From positions 144,459,407 through 144,523,406 of the forward strand of contig CM035408.1 in NCBI GenBank assembly GCA_020310875.1: a DNA stretch of 64,000 nt, in the 5' to 3' direction. Numbering within the stretch: the first letter of the stretch is position 1; each line of letters opens with the position of its first letter. A program made the translations under genes and the position numbers. The notes below the pieces were generated by a model that saw nothing but the letters and a program-made list of their open reading frames with translations, had not been told where the DNA came from and ran no database searches. Below, one piece after another: positions 34,293 through 46,438 of this stretch. The stretch comes from Ceratopteris richardii. Its lineage: Eukaryota; Streptophyta; Polypodiopsida; Polypodiales; Pteridaceae.

Positions 34293-35146
34293 TGTTGGAA
34301 GTCAATGTCCTCATTGGTCCAACAAATAGCTTCATAAGAAGCTTTCTCGATATATAAAATCTATTCTATATGTTAATATAGAAAGCCAATGGGCGTCGAC
34401 TTGGTCTAGCACATCGTTTCTAAAAGCTTTCTCAAATAGCCCACAGTTCAAATCCCACGGGCGGCATCAACATTGCGAATCGTTCTTTTGATAAAGCAAA
34501 TCTTCACAAAAAGCACACGGATGGACGGCTTCGCTATTTTCGATGGCGTGTTTTTTCCGTTAGCGATCGCATAGTTTTTCCGTAGCTTTAAGCTTTCTTT
34601 AGCTTTTCATGAGTACTCAAATACTATATAACAAGGCCCTTGGCTCATTGTGTAAATCACTCACTCAAAGATCTAGAGCTTGGAGATCTTCTTGAAGACA
34701 GAGTGTTCTCACACTCTTGAAGGAGGTGAAGTTTTGGTGAAGGAGAGGCTACTCTCATTGCAGCAGGAAGTCTTCTACGAGGTGGTGGTAACTATCTTTT
34801 GTGAGTTAACCTTGTGGTTGATTTACAATTTTGTTACACTATTTTGTTAGCTTCGTTGCTTCATTCTCTTCACACACTTAGATTATTTCGACATAATCTA
34901 AATTTTGTATCATCATCTTCTTATTCTTCCATTAGTGAGTGCACCACTTTATATGGTTGAGTAGTACTCCCATGTTGTAATTTGGACATCTATTATTTTT
35001 AGTGAAGTAAGCATCCAGCTTACGTTCCCTATCCTTGTCTCAAGATCTCTTTCTTTCTCTATCTCACTTATCATCTTGTCAATTAAGTTGTGTATGCTCA
35101 AGAGGTTTTAGTATTGGAACGATCCTGGGGCCCCAAATTCCAACAC
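34293..35146 (+). repeat. 5' LTR of copia C
   Basis: TGTTGGAAGTCAATGTCC .. CCCCAAATTCCAACA. TATA element ACTATATAACAAGG near 34622. tRNA-like B box CAGTTCAAATCCCA at 34444-34457 with an A-box-like TTGGTCTAGC at 34401. Confidence 0.93.
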
Positions 35147-35148
35147 TT

Positions 35149-35160
35149 GGTATCAGAGCT
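35149..35160 (+). other. primer-binding site of C
   Basis: TGGTATCAGAGC, perfect initiator-Met site two bases after the LTR. Confidence 0.95.
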
Positions 35161-35184
35161 ACATAATTGACATACACACTTAAG

Positions 35185-38100
35185 ATGAGTGAGATTAGAA
35201 TTGAGATTGAAGACAAGTTAGATGGATCTTCTAATTATCCCATGTGGAGTTTCATGATGATGAACTTGTTAGTGACAAAGGATTTATGGAGTATCGTCAA
35301 TGGATCCTTAACAAGACCAAGACGAGAATGCGAAGAAGGGTCTACAGAAGCTTCAAGAGGTACTGGAATTGCTATTACAGAACCAACTGAAGAAGAGGTA
35401 ACCACTTCGAAATCCAGAGTCACTGCTAGGTCTTTACCTAGAGTTCCTCCTACTGAAGATCAGGCAAGATGGGATGCTAGAGATGCTTTAGCACTTTCAT
35501 TCATAGCAATGAGTGTCAAAAAGCATATTCTACCACAGATCAGATCTTGCAAAAGTTCTAGTCAAGCTTGGTTAAAGCTCGAGAATCTTTTTCAGAGCAG
35601 AAATCCTGCTAGGAAAGCTCACTTGAGGAGACAACTAGCAAATACAAGGATGAAAGCTGGTGAGTCAATTCAAACCCACATTACAAGACTCGTTGACGTG
35701 AGAGATCAACTTCTAAATGTAGGAGTTGAGATATCAGATGAAGAAATGGTAAATACGCTAATTAATTCACTTCCTATTTCATATCGATCTTTCATAACCA
35801 CTCTTACCCTTACCACAAGAGATAGAGAGGTTACATTTGAAGAGTTAGAGTTCTTGTTGCTTGAAGATGAAGATCAGTTGAAGGGAATGGAAGAGAATGA
35901 AGAAGCGCTTTCATCTTCATCAAAGGGTAAGAAGAAGAAGGATAAGAAGAAGGAACAACAATCCAAGAAGGAAAGTAGGTCCCTCTCACCTTCTACTTCA
36001 GATTCTGTATCTACGACATCTAAAGAGAATTCTTCTAAGAAGAAGGTAAAAATATGTTCTTTTTGCAAGAAACATGGACATATTCAGTCAGAATGTTATA
36101 GAAGGATTGCAACAGAAAAGAAAAAGGCATCAGGTAATGTTGTAGAAGATGATAAAAAAGGGAAATGTCAAGGTAATTCTTATGCCTGTATCACCATTGA
36201 GGAAGTAGCTTTTGATCAAGCAGCTTTACAAGTTCTTTCAGCAAGTCCTTGGATATTCGACTCAGGTGCTACAAAGCATATGACAGGTTGTAGAGAAGTA
36301 TTTTCTTCTCTCTCCTATTCTTCAGGTAGAAGAGTTACTATTGGAGATGGCAATGATGATGTTGTGGGAATAGGTACAGTAACCCTAAAGTCAAGAGAAG
36401 GTGGTAATTTTCAAATTTTAGATGTCCTTTATGTACCTGAAATGAAGATAAATCTGCTATCTATATCTGCATTTTTAAGTGACAGTTTTAAAGTTGTATT
36501 TGAGAAAGATCTTTGTAAGATCTTATCACATAAAGAAGACAAGTGTCTTTTACAAGGTACGCATAAAGGAGGGATCTTTGTTTTGTCAAAAATCAGTCAG
36601 GCATATGAAGTCAAATCTTCGTCACCGGTGGAAGATATGAAGCTATGGCATGAAAGATTTGGACATATCAGTTTTAGAGCTCTCAAGAATATCAAAGATA
36701 GAGGTATGGTTGAGAGTTTACCCTCATTCAAGCTACCTGATGATTCAGATATATGTGAAGGTTGTCTTGAAGGTAAGATGCATAAACTACCTTTCAAGAA
36801 ACATGGTCATATTACAGCTACCAGGAAATTGCAGATTATTCATTCAGATGTGAATGGACCTATGAAAGCAGACTCTATTCAGGGTTTCAGGTATTTTGTC
36901 CTATTTGTGGATGATTTTACAAGATACTCATGGATCTATGGTCTTAAGTCAAAGTCAGAAGTCTTTCCTATGTTCAAGAAGTTTGTAGCTATGGTTGAAA
37001 ATGAAAGTCAGGAAACTGTCCAGATTCTCAGAAGTGATAGAGGTGGAGAATACTTGTCAAATGAGTTTTAGACATTTCTCGATGAGAAAGGTATTACTCG
37101 ACACCTTACTATTGCTTATACTCCTCAGCAAAATGGTGTTGCAAAAAGAATGAAAAGAGTACTTGTTGAAATGATGCGGAGCATGATGGCGTCCAAGAGG
37201 CTTTCACCAAAATTCTGGTTTGATGCAATACATACAGCTAATCACATTTTGAACAGGTCATCTACAAAAGCTTTAAAGGTAATCACACCGTATGAGGCTT
37301 ATTATGGTAGAAAACCTAACGTGAGTTACTTCAAAGTGTTTGGATCACTTTCTTATGTACATGTTGAGAAAAAGGACTGAGGCAAACTAGATGTAAAGGC
37401 AAAGAAAGCTATTTTTATTGGATATCCTGTTGAAAGCAAAGGATACAGGTTTTATGTTCCAGAGACAGGTGAAGTTATTCTTTCACGTAATGCTTATATT
37501 GCTGAAGATAAGGTTTATGATAAAGAAACAGAAATTCCGGAGTTCATTAGTGAAAATGACTATGGAATTTTTAGAAAGATTCTGGATGTACATGTTCAGC
37601 CATATCAGGAGGGAGTTAAAACTCAAATTCCTAATATTCAAGAAAAAGTTGAAGAAAGAGGAATTTTACAACCTTCTACAGAGTCAGTTCCACAAGAGAC
37701 TTTGGTTTAAGAAATGGAAGAAGTTAAAGTTCCAGAAAGTCCTAGTACCTCGACAGGACAAGTTCCAGAACTTGTGGAAGCTGAAAGTTTCGAAAGAGTT
37801 TCACCACTATTCAAGGATACACCTACGTGGTTATATCAGACTTGGAAAGATAGTGGTATAAAGACTTTTACTGGAAGAACAAGGAGTCAAACTAGACAAC
37901 AACAACAAGATCATATAAGAACAAGAAGTCAAACTAGACAGCAAAAAGATCATGTAAGTTTTGCTGAAGACTTCGAGATTCATGATATTTTGGCACTTAC
38001 GACTGTTGAAGATGAACCTGCGTGTGTTAAAGATGCACTTAACATTCCTATTTGGAGAAAAGCTATGCAAGAAGAGATTGATTCTATTCATAAGAATCAA

Positions 38101-39540
38101 ACTTGGCAGCTATGTGAGTTACCAGAAGGAAAGAAGGCTATAGGTGTAAAATGGATCTTCAAAATCAAAAGGAAAGCAGATGGTACTATTGATAGATACA
38201 AGGCCAGGTTGGTTGTCAAAGGATATGCACAACAAAAAGGTATTGATTATGATGAGACATTTGCTCCTACGTCTAGGATGATTGTTATTAGGTCAGTACT
38301 TGCTCTAGCAGCACATTTTGGTTGGCATATATATCAACTTGACATTAAGACTGCTTTTCTAAATGGTGATTTACATGAGGATGTGTATATTCAGCAGCCA
38401 GAAGGTTTTGAAGAGATAGGTAAAGAACACTTAGTGTGTAAGCTGATAAAAGCTTTGTATGGTTTAAAACAGGCACCTAGAGCATGGTATGAAAAGATAC
38501 ATACATATCTTTTATCCATTGATTTCCATAACTCAGATGCAGCTCCAACTCTTTATGTTAAAGCTGAAACAGGTATGATGATTATAGCAATCATTTATGT
38601 GGATGATATTATAGTCATAGGTCCCAGAGATAAAGATTTGCAGATGTTCAAAGAAGAATTGAAGCAAACATTTGATGTGAATGATTTAGGCATTCTACAT
38701 TATTATCTTGGGATTCAATTTCTGTTTCGAGATGAGTGTATCTACATGACACAACAGAAGTACATTGAGAAACTTTTGGAAAGGTTTCAGATGGGTGATT
38801 CTAAACCTATGCAAACACCTATGGATGAGAACATATCTTTACAAATGGTAGCAGATGCAGAGCCATTTGATGCTACTCTATATAGTCAAGCAGTTGGTTG
38901 CTTGATATATCTTTGTAATACACGTCCTGATATACAGTTTGCAGTTTCTCAAGTATCAAGGTTCATGCAGAATCCGACAGTGTTACATTGGAAAGCAGTA
39001 AAGCGGATCTTTCGTTATTTGAAGGGAACTTCAAATTATGCTATGGTATTTTCGAAATCTACACATTTGTTACTAAAAGGATTTTCAGATTCTGATTGGG
39101 CAGGTGATAGAGACACAAGAAGAAGTACTAGTGGATTTTGTTTTTATCTTGGAGATTGTCTTATCTCATGGTTTTCAAAAAGACAACCCACTATTGCCAC
39201 TTCATCATGTGAAGCTGAATATCGTGCAGCATTTACAGCTACTCTAGAGTCACTATGGTTGCAAAAGATTTTCAGTTATCTTGATGTAAGAGTACATCAA
39301 CCCATTCAGATATTTTCAGATAGCCAGAGTGCTATAGCTATAGCTAAGAATCCAGTGCATCATGCAAGGACAAAGCATATAGAGGTACACTACCACTATA
39401 TGCGAGAGCAGATAGCTAAGAAGCACATTGAGCTAGTTTATGTTCCGTCTAGTGAGAATGTTGCAGATATATTTACCAAAGCATTGACTAGAGATAGTCA
39501 TGAGAAGATTTGCAGGTTACTGAAGCTTGTACCAATATAA
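35185..39540 (+). pseudogene. copia C gag-pol region (fossil, few breaks)
   Basis: Gag from 35185 (MSEIRIEIEDKLDGSSNYPMW; an in-frame Met at 35167 is less likely since it overlaps the region right after the primer site). Knuckle CSFCKKHGHIQSEC at about 36055-36096. Protease WIFDSGATKHMTG near 36250. Pre-integrase WHERFGHISF .. CEGCLEGKMH (36648-36785). Integrase core IHSDVNGPM, VDDFTRYSW, RSDRGGEY (36838-37062) and PQQNGVAKRM. Reverse transcriptase KWIFKIKRKADG (38150), LDIKTAFLNGDLHEDVY (38340), YVDD (38596-38607). RNase H FSDSDWAGDRDTRRSTSGF (39085) and DSQSAIAIAKNP .. TKHIEVHYHY (39325-39400). About two or three breaks. Confidence 0.93.
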
Positions 39541-39544
39541 CATT

Positions 39545-40472
39545 GAAGGAGGGATTGTTGGAAGTCAATGTCTTTATTGGCTTATCAATTAGCTTCACTA
39601 AGCATCAACTTCAATTCTTAGTTCTTCAATAGTTTTATAGCAGATTTATAAGCTTTCTCCATATCCTTCTAGGCGGGCGCAGTCTCCAGATATATATTCT
39701 CTTCTATATAACTTCAACAAGTCAAAGCGGATGTCGACTTAGTCTAGTCCAAGGCTTCTATAATCATTCTCCGAACTGCCCGAGTTCAAATCCCATACGC
39801 GACAGCGGCTGAGTTTTGTTTTATTGTGTGCTTTATTAAAAAAACACACGGACGGTAGCGTTATATTCGATAAGCTTTTCCAATTAGCGATCGCATAGTT
39901 TTTCCATAGCTTTAAGCTTTCTTTTAGCTTTTCATGAGTACTCAAATACTATATAATAAGGCCCTTGGCTCATTGTGTAAATCACTCACTCAAAGATCTA
40001 GAGCTTGGAGATCTTCTTGAAGACAGAGTGTTCTCACATTCTTGAAGGAGGTGAAGTTTTGGTGAAGGAGAGGCTACTCTCATTGCAGCAGGAAGTCTTC
40101 TACGAGGTGGTGGTAACTATCTTTTGTGAGTTAACCTTGTGGTTGATTTACAATTTCGTTACACTATTTTGATAGCTTCGTTGCTTCATTCTCTTCACAC
40201 ACACTTATATTATTTCGACATAATCTAAATTTTGTATCATCATCTTCTTATTCTTCCATTAGTGAGTGCACCACTTTATATGGTTGAGTAGTACTCCCAT
40301 GTTGTAATTTGGACATCTATTATTTTTAGTGAAGTAAGCATCCAGCTTACGTTCCCTATCCTTGTCTCAAGATCTCTTTCTTTCTCTATCTCACTTATCA
40401 TCTTGTCAATTAAGTTGTGTATGCTCAAGAGGTTTTAGTATTGGAACGATCCTGGGGCCCCAAATTCCAACA
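39545..40472 (+). repeat. Polypurine tract and 3' LTR of copia C
   Basis: GAAGGAGGGA at 39545-39554; LTR 39556-40472. U3 contains B box GAGTTCAAATCCCA (39782-39795). From about 39900 onward it is nearly identical to the 5' LTR. Confidence 0.93.
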
Positions 40473-40571
40473 AAGCTTCCATCTTAGTATCTCTTTGTGT
40501 AGAGACAATGATCCTCATTGCTTGGAGAATAGCCTTGAGACTTCATGAGAGCATCAAACGTTCAGTACCAT
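40473..40571 (-). pseudogene. Sliver of copia A3 reverse transcriptase between C and H
   Basis: About 94 bases plus the target duplications. The minus-strand translation includes a KSQGYSPSNEDHCLY-like segment, the RT stretch just before the YVDD box in copia elements. It ties the A3 pieces on both sides together. Confidence 0.75.
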
Positions 40572-41464
40572 TGTTGCAGAGCTGAAAAGAGCACAAAGCA
40601 GAGAAAAAGACGGGCCCCAAAATTTTTCCGAGTTGGACATCATACTTTTGTATCATAATCATTCTTGTAATATATTCCCGTTGTAAAGGCACTAGAGGAG
40701 TCCTCTAGATGCACACCTGCAGAAGATTAGAGATTTACCCATGTAAAATAGTAGGAAATTAGTCTTTTAGTGAATAAAGTGCCGGTCTCTTGTGTGAAAG
40801 GACCATTTCTAGGGCACTAGTATATAAGTCAAATGTGACTCTTTGTAAAGAACTTTTTGCCATTGTGAAGAAGGAGCTCTATAGATTTTCGAGTTTGCCT
40901 CTTTCATGCTGATTTTGATCTTCATTTCGCTCTTGTATGTGTGTGTTATGCTTGAAATGCATGTGTAGGACTGTTGTCTACCCCTCCCCCTTGGTTTTGA
41001 GCTGCTGTAGTGCGTGTGCAAGCTAGGAGGAGTTGTGGCGCGGGTGTTGGTGTCTCCCGTCATTCACTGTTTTTGCCATAACTTGAAGCAGAGTGGTCAG
41101 AATCGAGTGAAACCACTTCTTGTAGATGCGTCTCATCGAGAGCTTCGAAATGAGTACGCTATTGCCTATATTCGGAGTTCTGGGCTGGGAGAAAACCTCA
41201 AAATACTAAAAACTGCTGTAAGAGGCTTGCGGCAAACACTTTCAGTATTTCAGTGAGTGTGAGAGGTAGTAGTCTTTTCTCATGCATGCTAGCTAAACCA
41301 CTTCATTTTCCATCACGTGTGCACACGTCTTCATACACTTGGTACGTTGTTCCATCGGATTGACAATTAGATTTGTGTTAAGTACCCACTATACGTACTT
41401 GTGTGGCAATTGAGGTAGAGTCTCATTGGCACAAGTCCTTGAGTCTTCTCGGCTCAAGAACACA
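40572..41464 (+). repeat. 5' LTR of gypsy H
   Basis: TGTTGCAGAGCTGAAAAG .. CTCAAGAACACA. TATA-like AGTATATAAGTC near 40818. Confidence 0.95.
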
Positions 41465-41470
41465 CGTTTT

Positions 41471-41488
41471 TGGCGCCGTTGCCGGGGA
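41471..41488 (+). other. primer-binding site of H
   Basis: TGGCGCCGTTGCCGGGGA, six bases after the LTR. It is the site commonly found in Athila-type elements and is attributed to tRNA-Asp. Confidence 0.85.
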
Positions 41489-42893
41489 ACACTCAACCAA
41501 GGTGCCTTCGTGATGGTTATAGATCGAGTGTGATAGAATCGTACTTGTAGAGGTAAAATTGTCCGGTGGCAAGTAGTCATTCACTTCAGCACTTGTTACT
41601 TCACATCTCCGAGGTGTGTGTGATAAGTTTTAGGTTTAGGTTTAGGAGGAGGGAAGAGAAGGAGGAGTTAGGGTTAGGTTAGAGGAAGAGGATTAGTGAG
41701 GATAGGAGAAGTAGGAGTAGACAAAAATCATCAAAAAATCCCCAAAAATTCAAGTTCTGTCCAAAAAAGTATAAAAACCAAAAAAATTGACTCATTTGAT
41801 ACTTGCTGGAGTTATGGTATCGTCTGCGACAGCGATCAGTATCGTGGACTTGGTATCGAGTGCTTCAGGCCTTCCCAGCTAGAGATTGAGCTCCAAGTGC
41901 AAGCAAGAGTGGTTAGAGGTGAGATTTTAACAAGAATATTTACATAAAACTCACCAAACATGCACAAACACGTGATTCAAGAGGTGCGCAGTATCGCGGG
42001 GGGGTTAAACTGAACGCATTACAGATTTTTGGTGTGATACAGAGGCCTAGGAGAGAAGAGGGGAGTGAGGAGAGCAAGGGGTTATAAAAATTTTGAAAAT
42101 ATCTTGCATTTTGGCTTGAGTATCGCGATCGGTTGAGGTTTGGTATCGCGATACCAAAACTCCCTTGTATCGCGATACTCGCCGAGGTATCGTATCGCTT
42201 GATACCGGACTTGGTATCGCGATACCATTTTGGTATCGTGTCGCTAAGCTGGTATCGCGATCTCACCTTGCTAAGTTGGTATTGTATCGTTATTAGCAGT
42301 ATCGTATCGTGTCCTTCTTTGATATCGTATCGCCTTGAATCTTCGTATCGTATCGTCTGACCCAACCGGTATCGTATCGTGTCACTTCCTTGTGAAGTAT
42401 CGCGACACCACACTGGGTATCGTATCGTAAGGGTACTGGTATCGGTATCGTGCAGGTGTCCAGTATCGTATCGTCTGCTTCTCAGGATAGTATCACGATA
42501 CTGTCATAAGTATCGCATCGTCTGGTCTCATAGGTATCGTATCACACACGTGGTATCGTATCGCCTTCTCCTCGAGATCGGTATCGCGATACCACACTGA
42601 TATCGTATCGTCATATATTCCAGTATCGTATCGCCTGAAACTTTTGAGATCGTATCGTGATAATCCTAGTATCATATCGTCTGCTCTCCGAGGTAATATC
42701 GCGACACCAGATTGGTATCGTATCGTTGGGACCTCTGGTATCGTATTGTGATCAAAGCAGTATCGCCGAGAGCAGTATCGTCAGGAAGTGGTATCGTCCA
42801 GATTGACCCTTTCTTTTTGTCAGGCACTTTAAGTCATAAGGAGAGCTAACCAAGGAGAATCTCTGAGGCATAGAGAGAGACTTGGGGGGGTGA
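41489..42893 (+). repeat. Leader of gypsy H: array of GTATCG-type repeats
   Basis: From about 41815 to 42800 the sequence is dominated by GTATCG, GTATCGTATCG and the palindrome GGTATCGCGATACC (for example 42152-42165 and 42581-42594), in several dozen copies without fixed period. No protein domain in any frame. The array ends about 100 bases before gag. Likely able to fold strongly as RNA. Confidence 0.85.
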
Positions 42894-45800
42894 ATGAACT
42901 TGAGATCAGGAAGAGTGCTAAGTAGTAGAAGAAGTGTCATATCTTCGGTAGGAAGCGCTGCCCAGGCTAGTCACCACTCCATCTACTCAGAAACCTCTAG
43001 TGATTCGGAAGAGGAATTACACATGGCTTCGGAAGACATGCAAGGTCCAACGCCAAATAGGAATTTCATGTCTACAGTGGAAGGGGATTACCGTACCTCC
43101 TTACAATATGTGTCCACCAATGCCCAGGAGATCCCAATCTACCTGGATGGGTTAAACAGATCTGTTGCGAGGATGGTAACTTCCCAGAATGCCACAATTG
43201 TGCCCCGACCTGCTGTCAAGTACGAAGGAGGAGCATATGTAGACAAGATTGGTCATATCTATATTGTGACTGAATTTCCTGAGAGGATCAATGAAAGAGG
43301 AGAGTTTGTGGACCCCAACAACTCCGAAAGAACACAACCTGAAGAGTCGGTGTCTACCCCGAGGGGCAGGTCTCAAGTGTCACGAGTTTTGAGAGGAGAT
43401 TTGATACCTCAAGATGATTACCTGTTGGAAGTCTATATGATCCATGGATCAGACCTGTTGCTTCAAACCGATTTACCGGCTCCAGGGAGAGAAGAAAGCC
43501 CCATGACATTTTATGAGTTGAAAGACCCAGATGATGAAACTAGACTTACTTACTTGGATAAGGATCAAAGGAGATATTGGCCTGTGAGTGCCTTGGACAG
43601 GGCTCGACTAAGATACATGGGTACGCCTGTATTTCCTCAGAGAGATCAGGCAACTACTTCACAAAATCCTTTTGGGAATCAACATGAAACGGAGCAGACC
43701 ACATCAGGCCAGACCAGTCAACGAAGTGTGCCCAACCATACTCATGTACAGTTTGCAACTCCAGGAGTGCACACACACAATCAGGCCCACGCAGGGATAG
43801 GGAACCAGTACCGACCACCAGCAAGACCACAACCACCGTTAGGAAGACAGCCTGGAGTACGGCCATTACGACCAGCTATCCCAGTCTTCCCTGTGATGCC
43901 CAGACCACCTGAACCAATGAGAAGGCTGAGACCTATCCAAGTAGCTAAATGTGTAAGAAACCATTATGATGGGTTGGGAGAGCCCTATGATCATATCACA
44001 GAATTTAAAAAAGTTCTAAGAGCGGAGCAGGTAGAGGACTTCTTCGTGCAGTATGAGTCTTTTGGGCTCACCCTCACAGGGACTGCTCTAACTTGGTTCC
44101 AACCTTTAGATCCCAATCAATTTGGAAACATGGAACAATTCTTTCAAGAATTCATTGGAGATTTCACAAAGAGAGGGATTAAACACAATTCTGCATCTTT
44201 AATCCATAGCTTTAAACAAAACCCTAATGAAACCGTGAAGACTGCTGCCCGAAGATTCAATCAGTATGTGGATAGATGTCCAGTAGCTGAGAGACCCACT
44301 CAACAAAAGATGATTTCACTATTTCTAGATGGACTCACCAACGGAACCCTAAGAACACTGGTGTATGTGAAGAGATTACAAACACTGAGTGAGTGTCTTC
44401 AAGAGTGCATTGATTTGGAAGACAACCTCGCCGAGGATCTCAAAGGTACAACCGACCTCACTAAAACAGAAGATTTAAGGAGTACTATCACGTCCAACTC
44501 CAGTAACATGGAAGAATTAGCAGAATTATTAGCAAAGAAACTAGGAGTCCAGGGACAGAGAGCTTATCAAAACCCAGTGCAAAGAGTGCCTGTGCTACGA
44601 AGATGTAATTTATGTGGAGGAGATCACCCCACACACTTGTGCGTCCGAGGAGGGACCGGTGCACAACCTACGTATCCATACTACAGACCTCAACCACAAG
44701 GGACTTCTTCATACTGCCACATCGAGCAAAAATACACCAATCACACCACTGAAAACTGTCCCTTCAATAGGCAAGCACGGCCTATCCAGCCACCTCAATA
44801 CCGACCATATGGATATCAACCGAGAGAGCCTGGTAGGGAGATGCCTAGATACAATCCTTATCCAACACCAATAGGAGCACCAAGACAATATGAGCAAACA
44901 CCTTACCCACCACCACAACCAGTACTGGGACCCCAGCTATCACAACCTCAACAAGTAGTACCAGTAAAGTATACTCAACCAGAAGAAAACTTAGAGAGAG
45001 CCATAGTACCAGCATCAATAAGGACCAAAGTGGATTCAACCAACCCAAGGTATGAACCTCCACTAGGAGAGTACTATCCATATGAAGCCAACATGATGGA
45101 ATATGAACCAACATATGACGCGGCTTATTATGGTTATGAGGGCTATGATCAGACATATGGAGCAGAAACAGCCACCTTAATGTATACGGCTCCTAAAGCA
45201 CAACAATCCATGAGACCTCCTGTTAGACCACCGGTACAGAGAGGACCGTGCTATAGATGCGGAGGGGATCACTTCATAGGGAATGCCCTCGACCTTATAA
45301 TCCACCACCACCCAGAGTTTGGGAAGGGTATTGCAGTGATTGTGGAAAGGAACACCTTTTTAGAGATTGCCCTAAGAACCCAACCAAATCCCAAGACACC
45401 GCACCTATCAATGTGATTGAGCTCATTGAAGGATCCGGAAGTGATAAGGAATACATTGTGCCACTAAAGGCCATTACGAGAGCCCAAACGAAGCAACAAA
45501 AAGAACAGTACCCGGAAGAGGAACAGAAAAGCAACAAAAAAATAAGCCCTTCAATTCAGATAGTGGAAGATTCTGAGGACCCATGTGGAAATTCCCGGAA
45601 CACGAAAGTTCAGAAATGGAAGGAAAGACGAGAGAAACTCAAGGACAAATGGGCAAAAAATAAGACTATACACAGTAAAAAGCAAACCAAAAACCAGAAT
45701 AAGCACAAGGAACAAGGGAATCCTAAGGAGACCCCTGAGCTACCCCGACCTAGCTCAGATAGGGAGAAGCCCGGATCAATTCTAGCAGACCCAAAGCCAG

Positions 45801-46408
45801 ACGATTTAGACATGTGGTTGAAAGCCTACCGTGCTAGAATCAAGATGGGCCCAAGCGTTGAACAACATGAAAAAATCTACCCTCGAGGGGAAATAGAGAA
45901 AGAAAGACTGACCATATGCAGGAAACTCATAGAAGTAGCACAAGCAACCCTAGAAAAGCCTATCCCAATTCTACCAGAGACCAGGATTGCGCATAGTCTG
46001 TATGAAGAATGCTTAAAGTCCAATAGTAAAGAACCTAGGAAAGAAGATGACCAAAGCGGCCAGAAAACAACCCAAGAGGAATCGATGTCAATAATCCCAG
46101 ATTTAGAGGCAGAGTGGCCAAAAGACTTATGGAACAGAATACGAGAGGAGCAATGGAAGAAGAATGGAGACAATACACCTCCTTTTGAGGAAATAGATGT
46201 GGAAGATTGTCAACTTCACCCCAACTTGGAGGAAGCGTACGAAGAAGTATCAAGACTTGACAGAGGAAGAGAGGAAACCATAAGCATTTCAACATTACCT
46301 AATTACATGGGAGAATACGAAAGGGAGTCAGTAATAATACGAGCACCCACAGTGCATGGAAAGGGAAAGGAAAAGGTAGAAGAGAGTTCACACAATCTAA
46401 CAGAATGA
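42894..46408 (+). pseudogene. gypsy H gag region (fossil)
   Basis: Starts MNLRSGRVLSSRRSV. A capsid-like part is at about 43950-44430 (GEPYDHITEFKKVLRAEQVEDFF, ALTWFQPLDPN, FTKRGIKHNSASLIHSFKQN, YVDRCPVAERPTQQ), matching Retrotrans_gag-type proteins. Three knuckles of the CX2CX3HX4C form follow: CNLCGGDHPTHLC (44604-44642), a CYRCGGDHF segment (from 45249) and CSDCGKEHLFRDC (about 45330-45368). Pro/Gln/Tyr-rich spacers separate them. A Lys/Glu-rich charged tail runs to about 46400. Gag forms the particle and binds RNA. Confidence 0.9.
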
Positions 46409-46438
46409 AAGAAAACAAAAGTATGATGCAAATTAACG

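Larger units (their letters stand above)
34293..40472 (+). mobile_element. Ty1/copia element C, nearly whole (fossil)
   Basis: Perfect target duplication AAGCT (34288-34292 and 40473-40477). LTR (854 bp), primer site, one gag-pol region, polypurine tract, LTR (917 bp). The last 570 or so bases of the two LTRs differ by only about 1%, but the first 300 differ strongly. About two or three breaks in the coding region. Youngest-looking copia element here, and the likely partner of non-coding element E. Confidence 0.95.

Noticed and set aside
40809-41256. Paired frames of about 80 codons found twice (40809-41256 and 56689-57243)
   Set aside because: They recur because they lie in the two LTRs of H; no domain.
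41815-42800. GTATCG repeats as a CRISPR array or satellite
   Set aside because: No constant repeat-spacer length, and the block lies inside a plant LTR element between primer site and gag.
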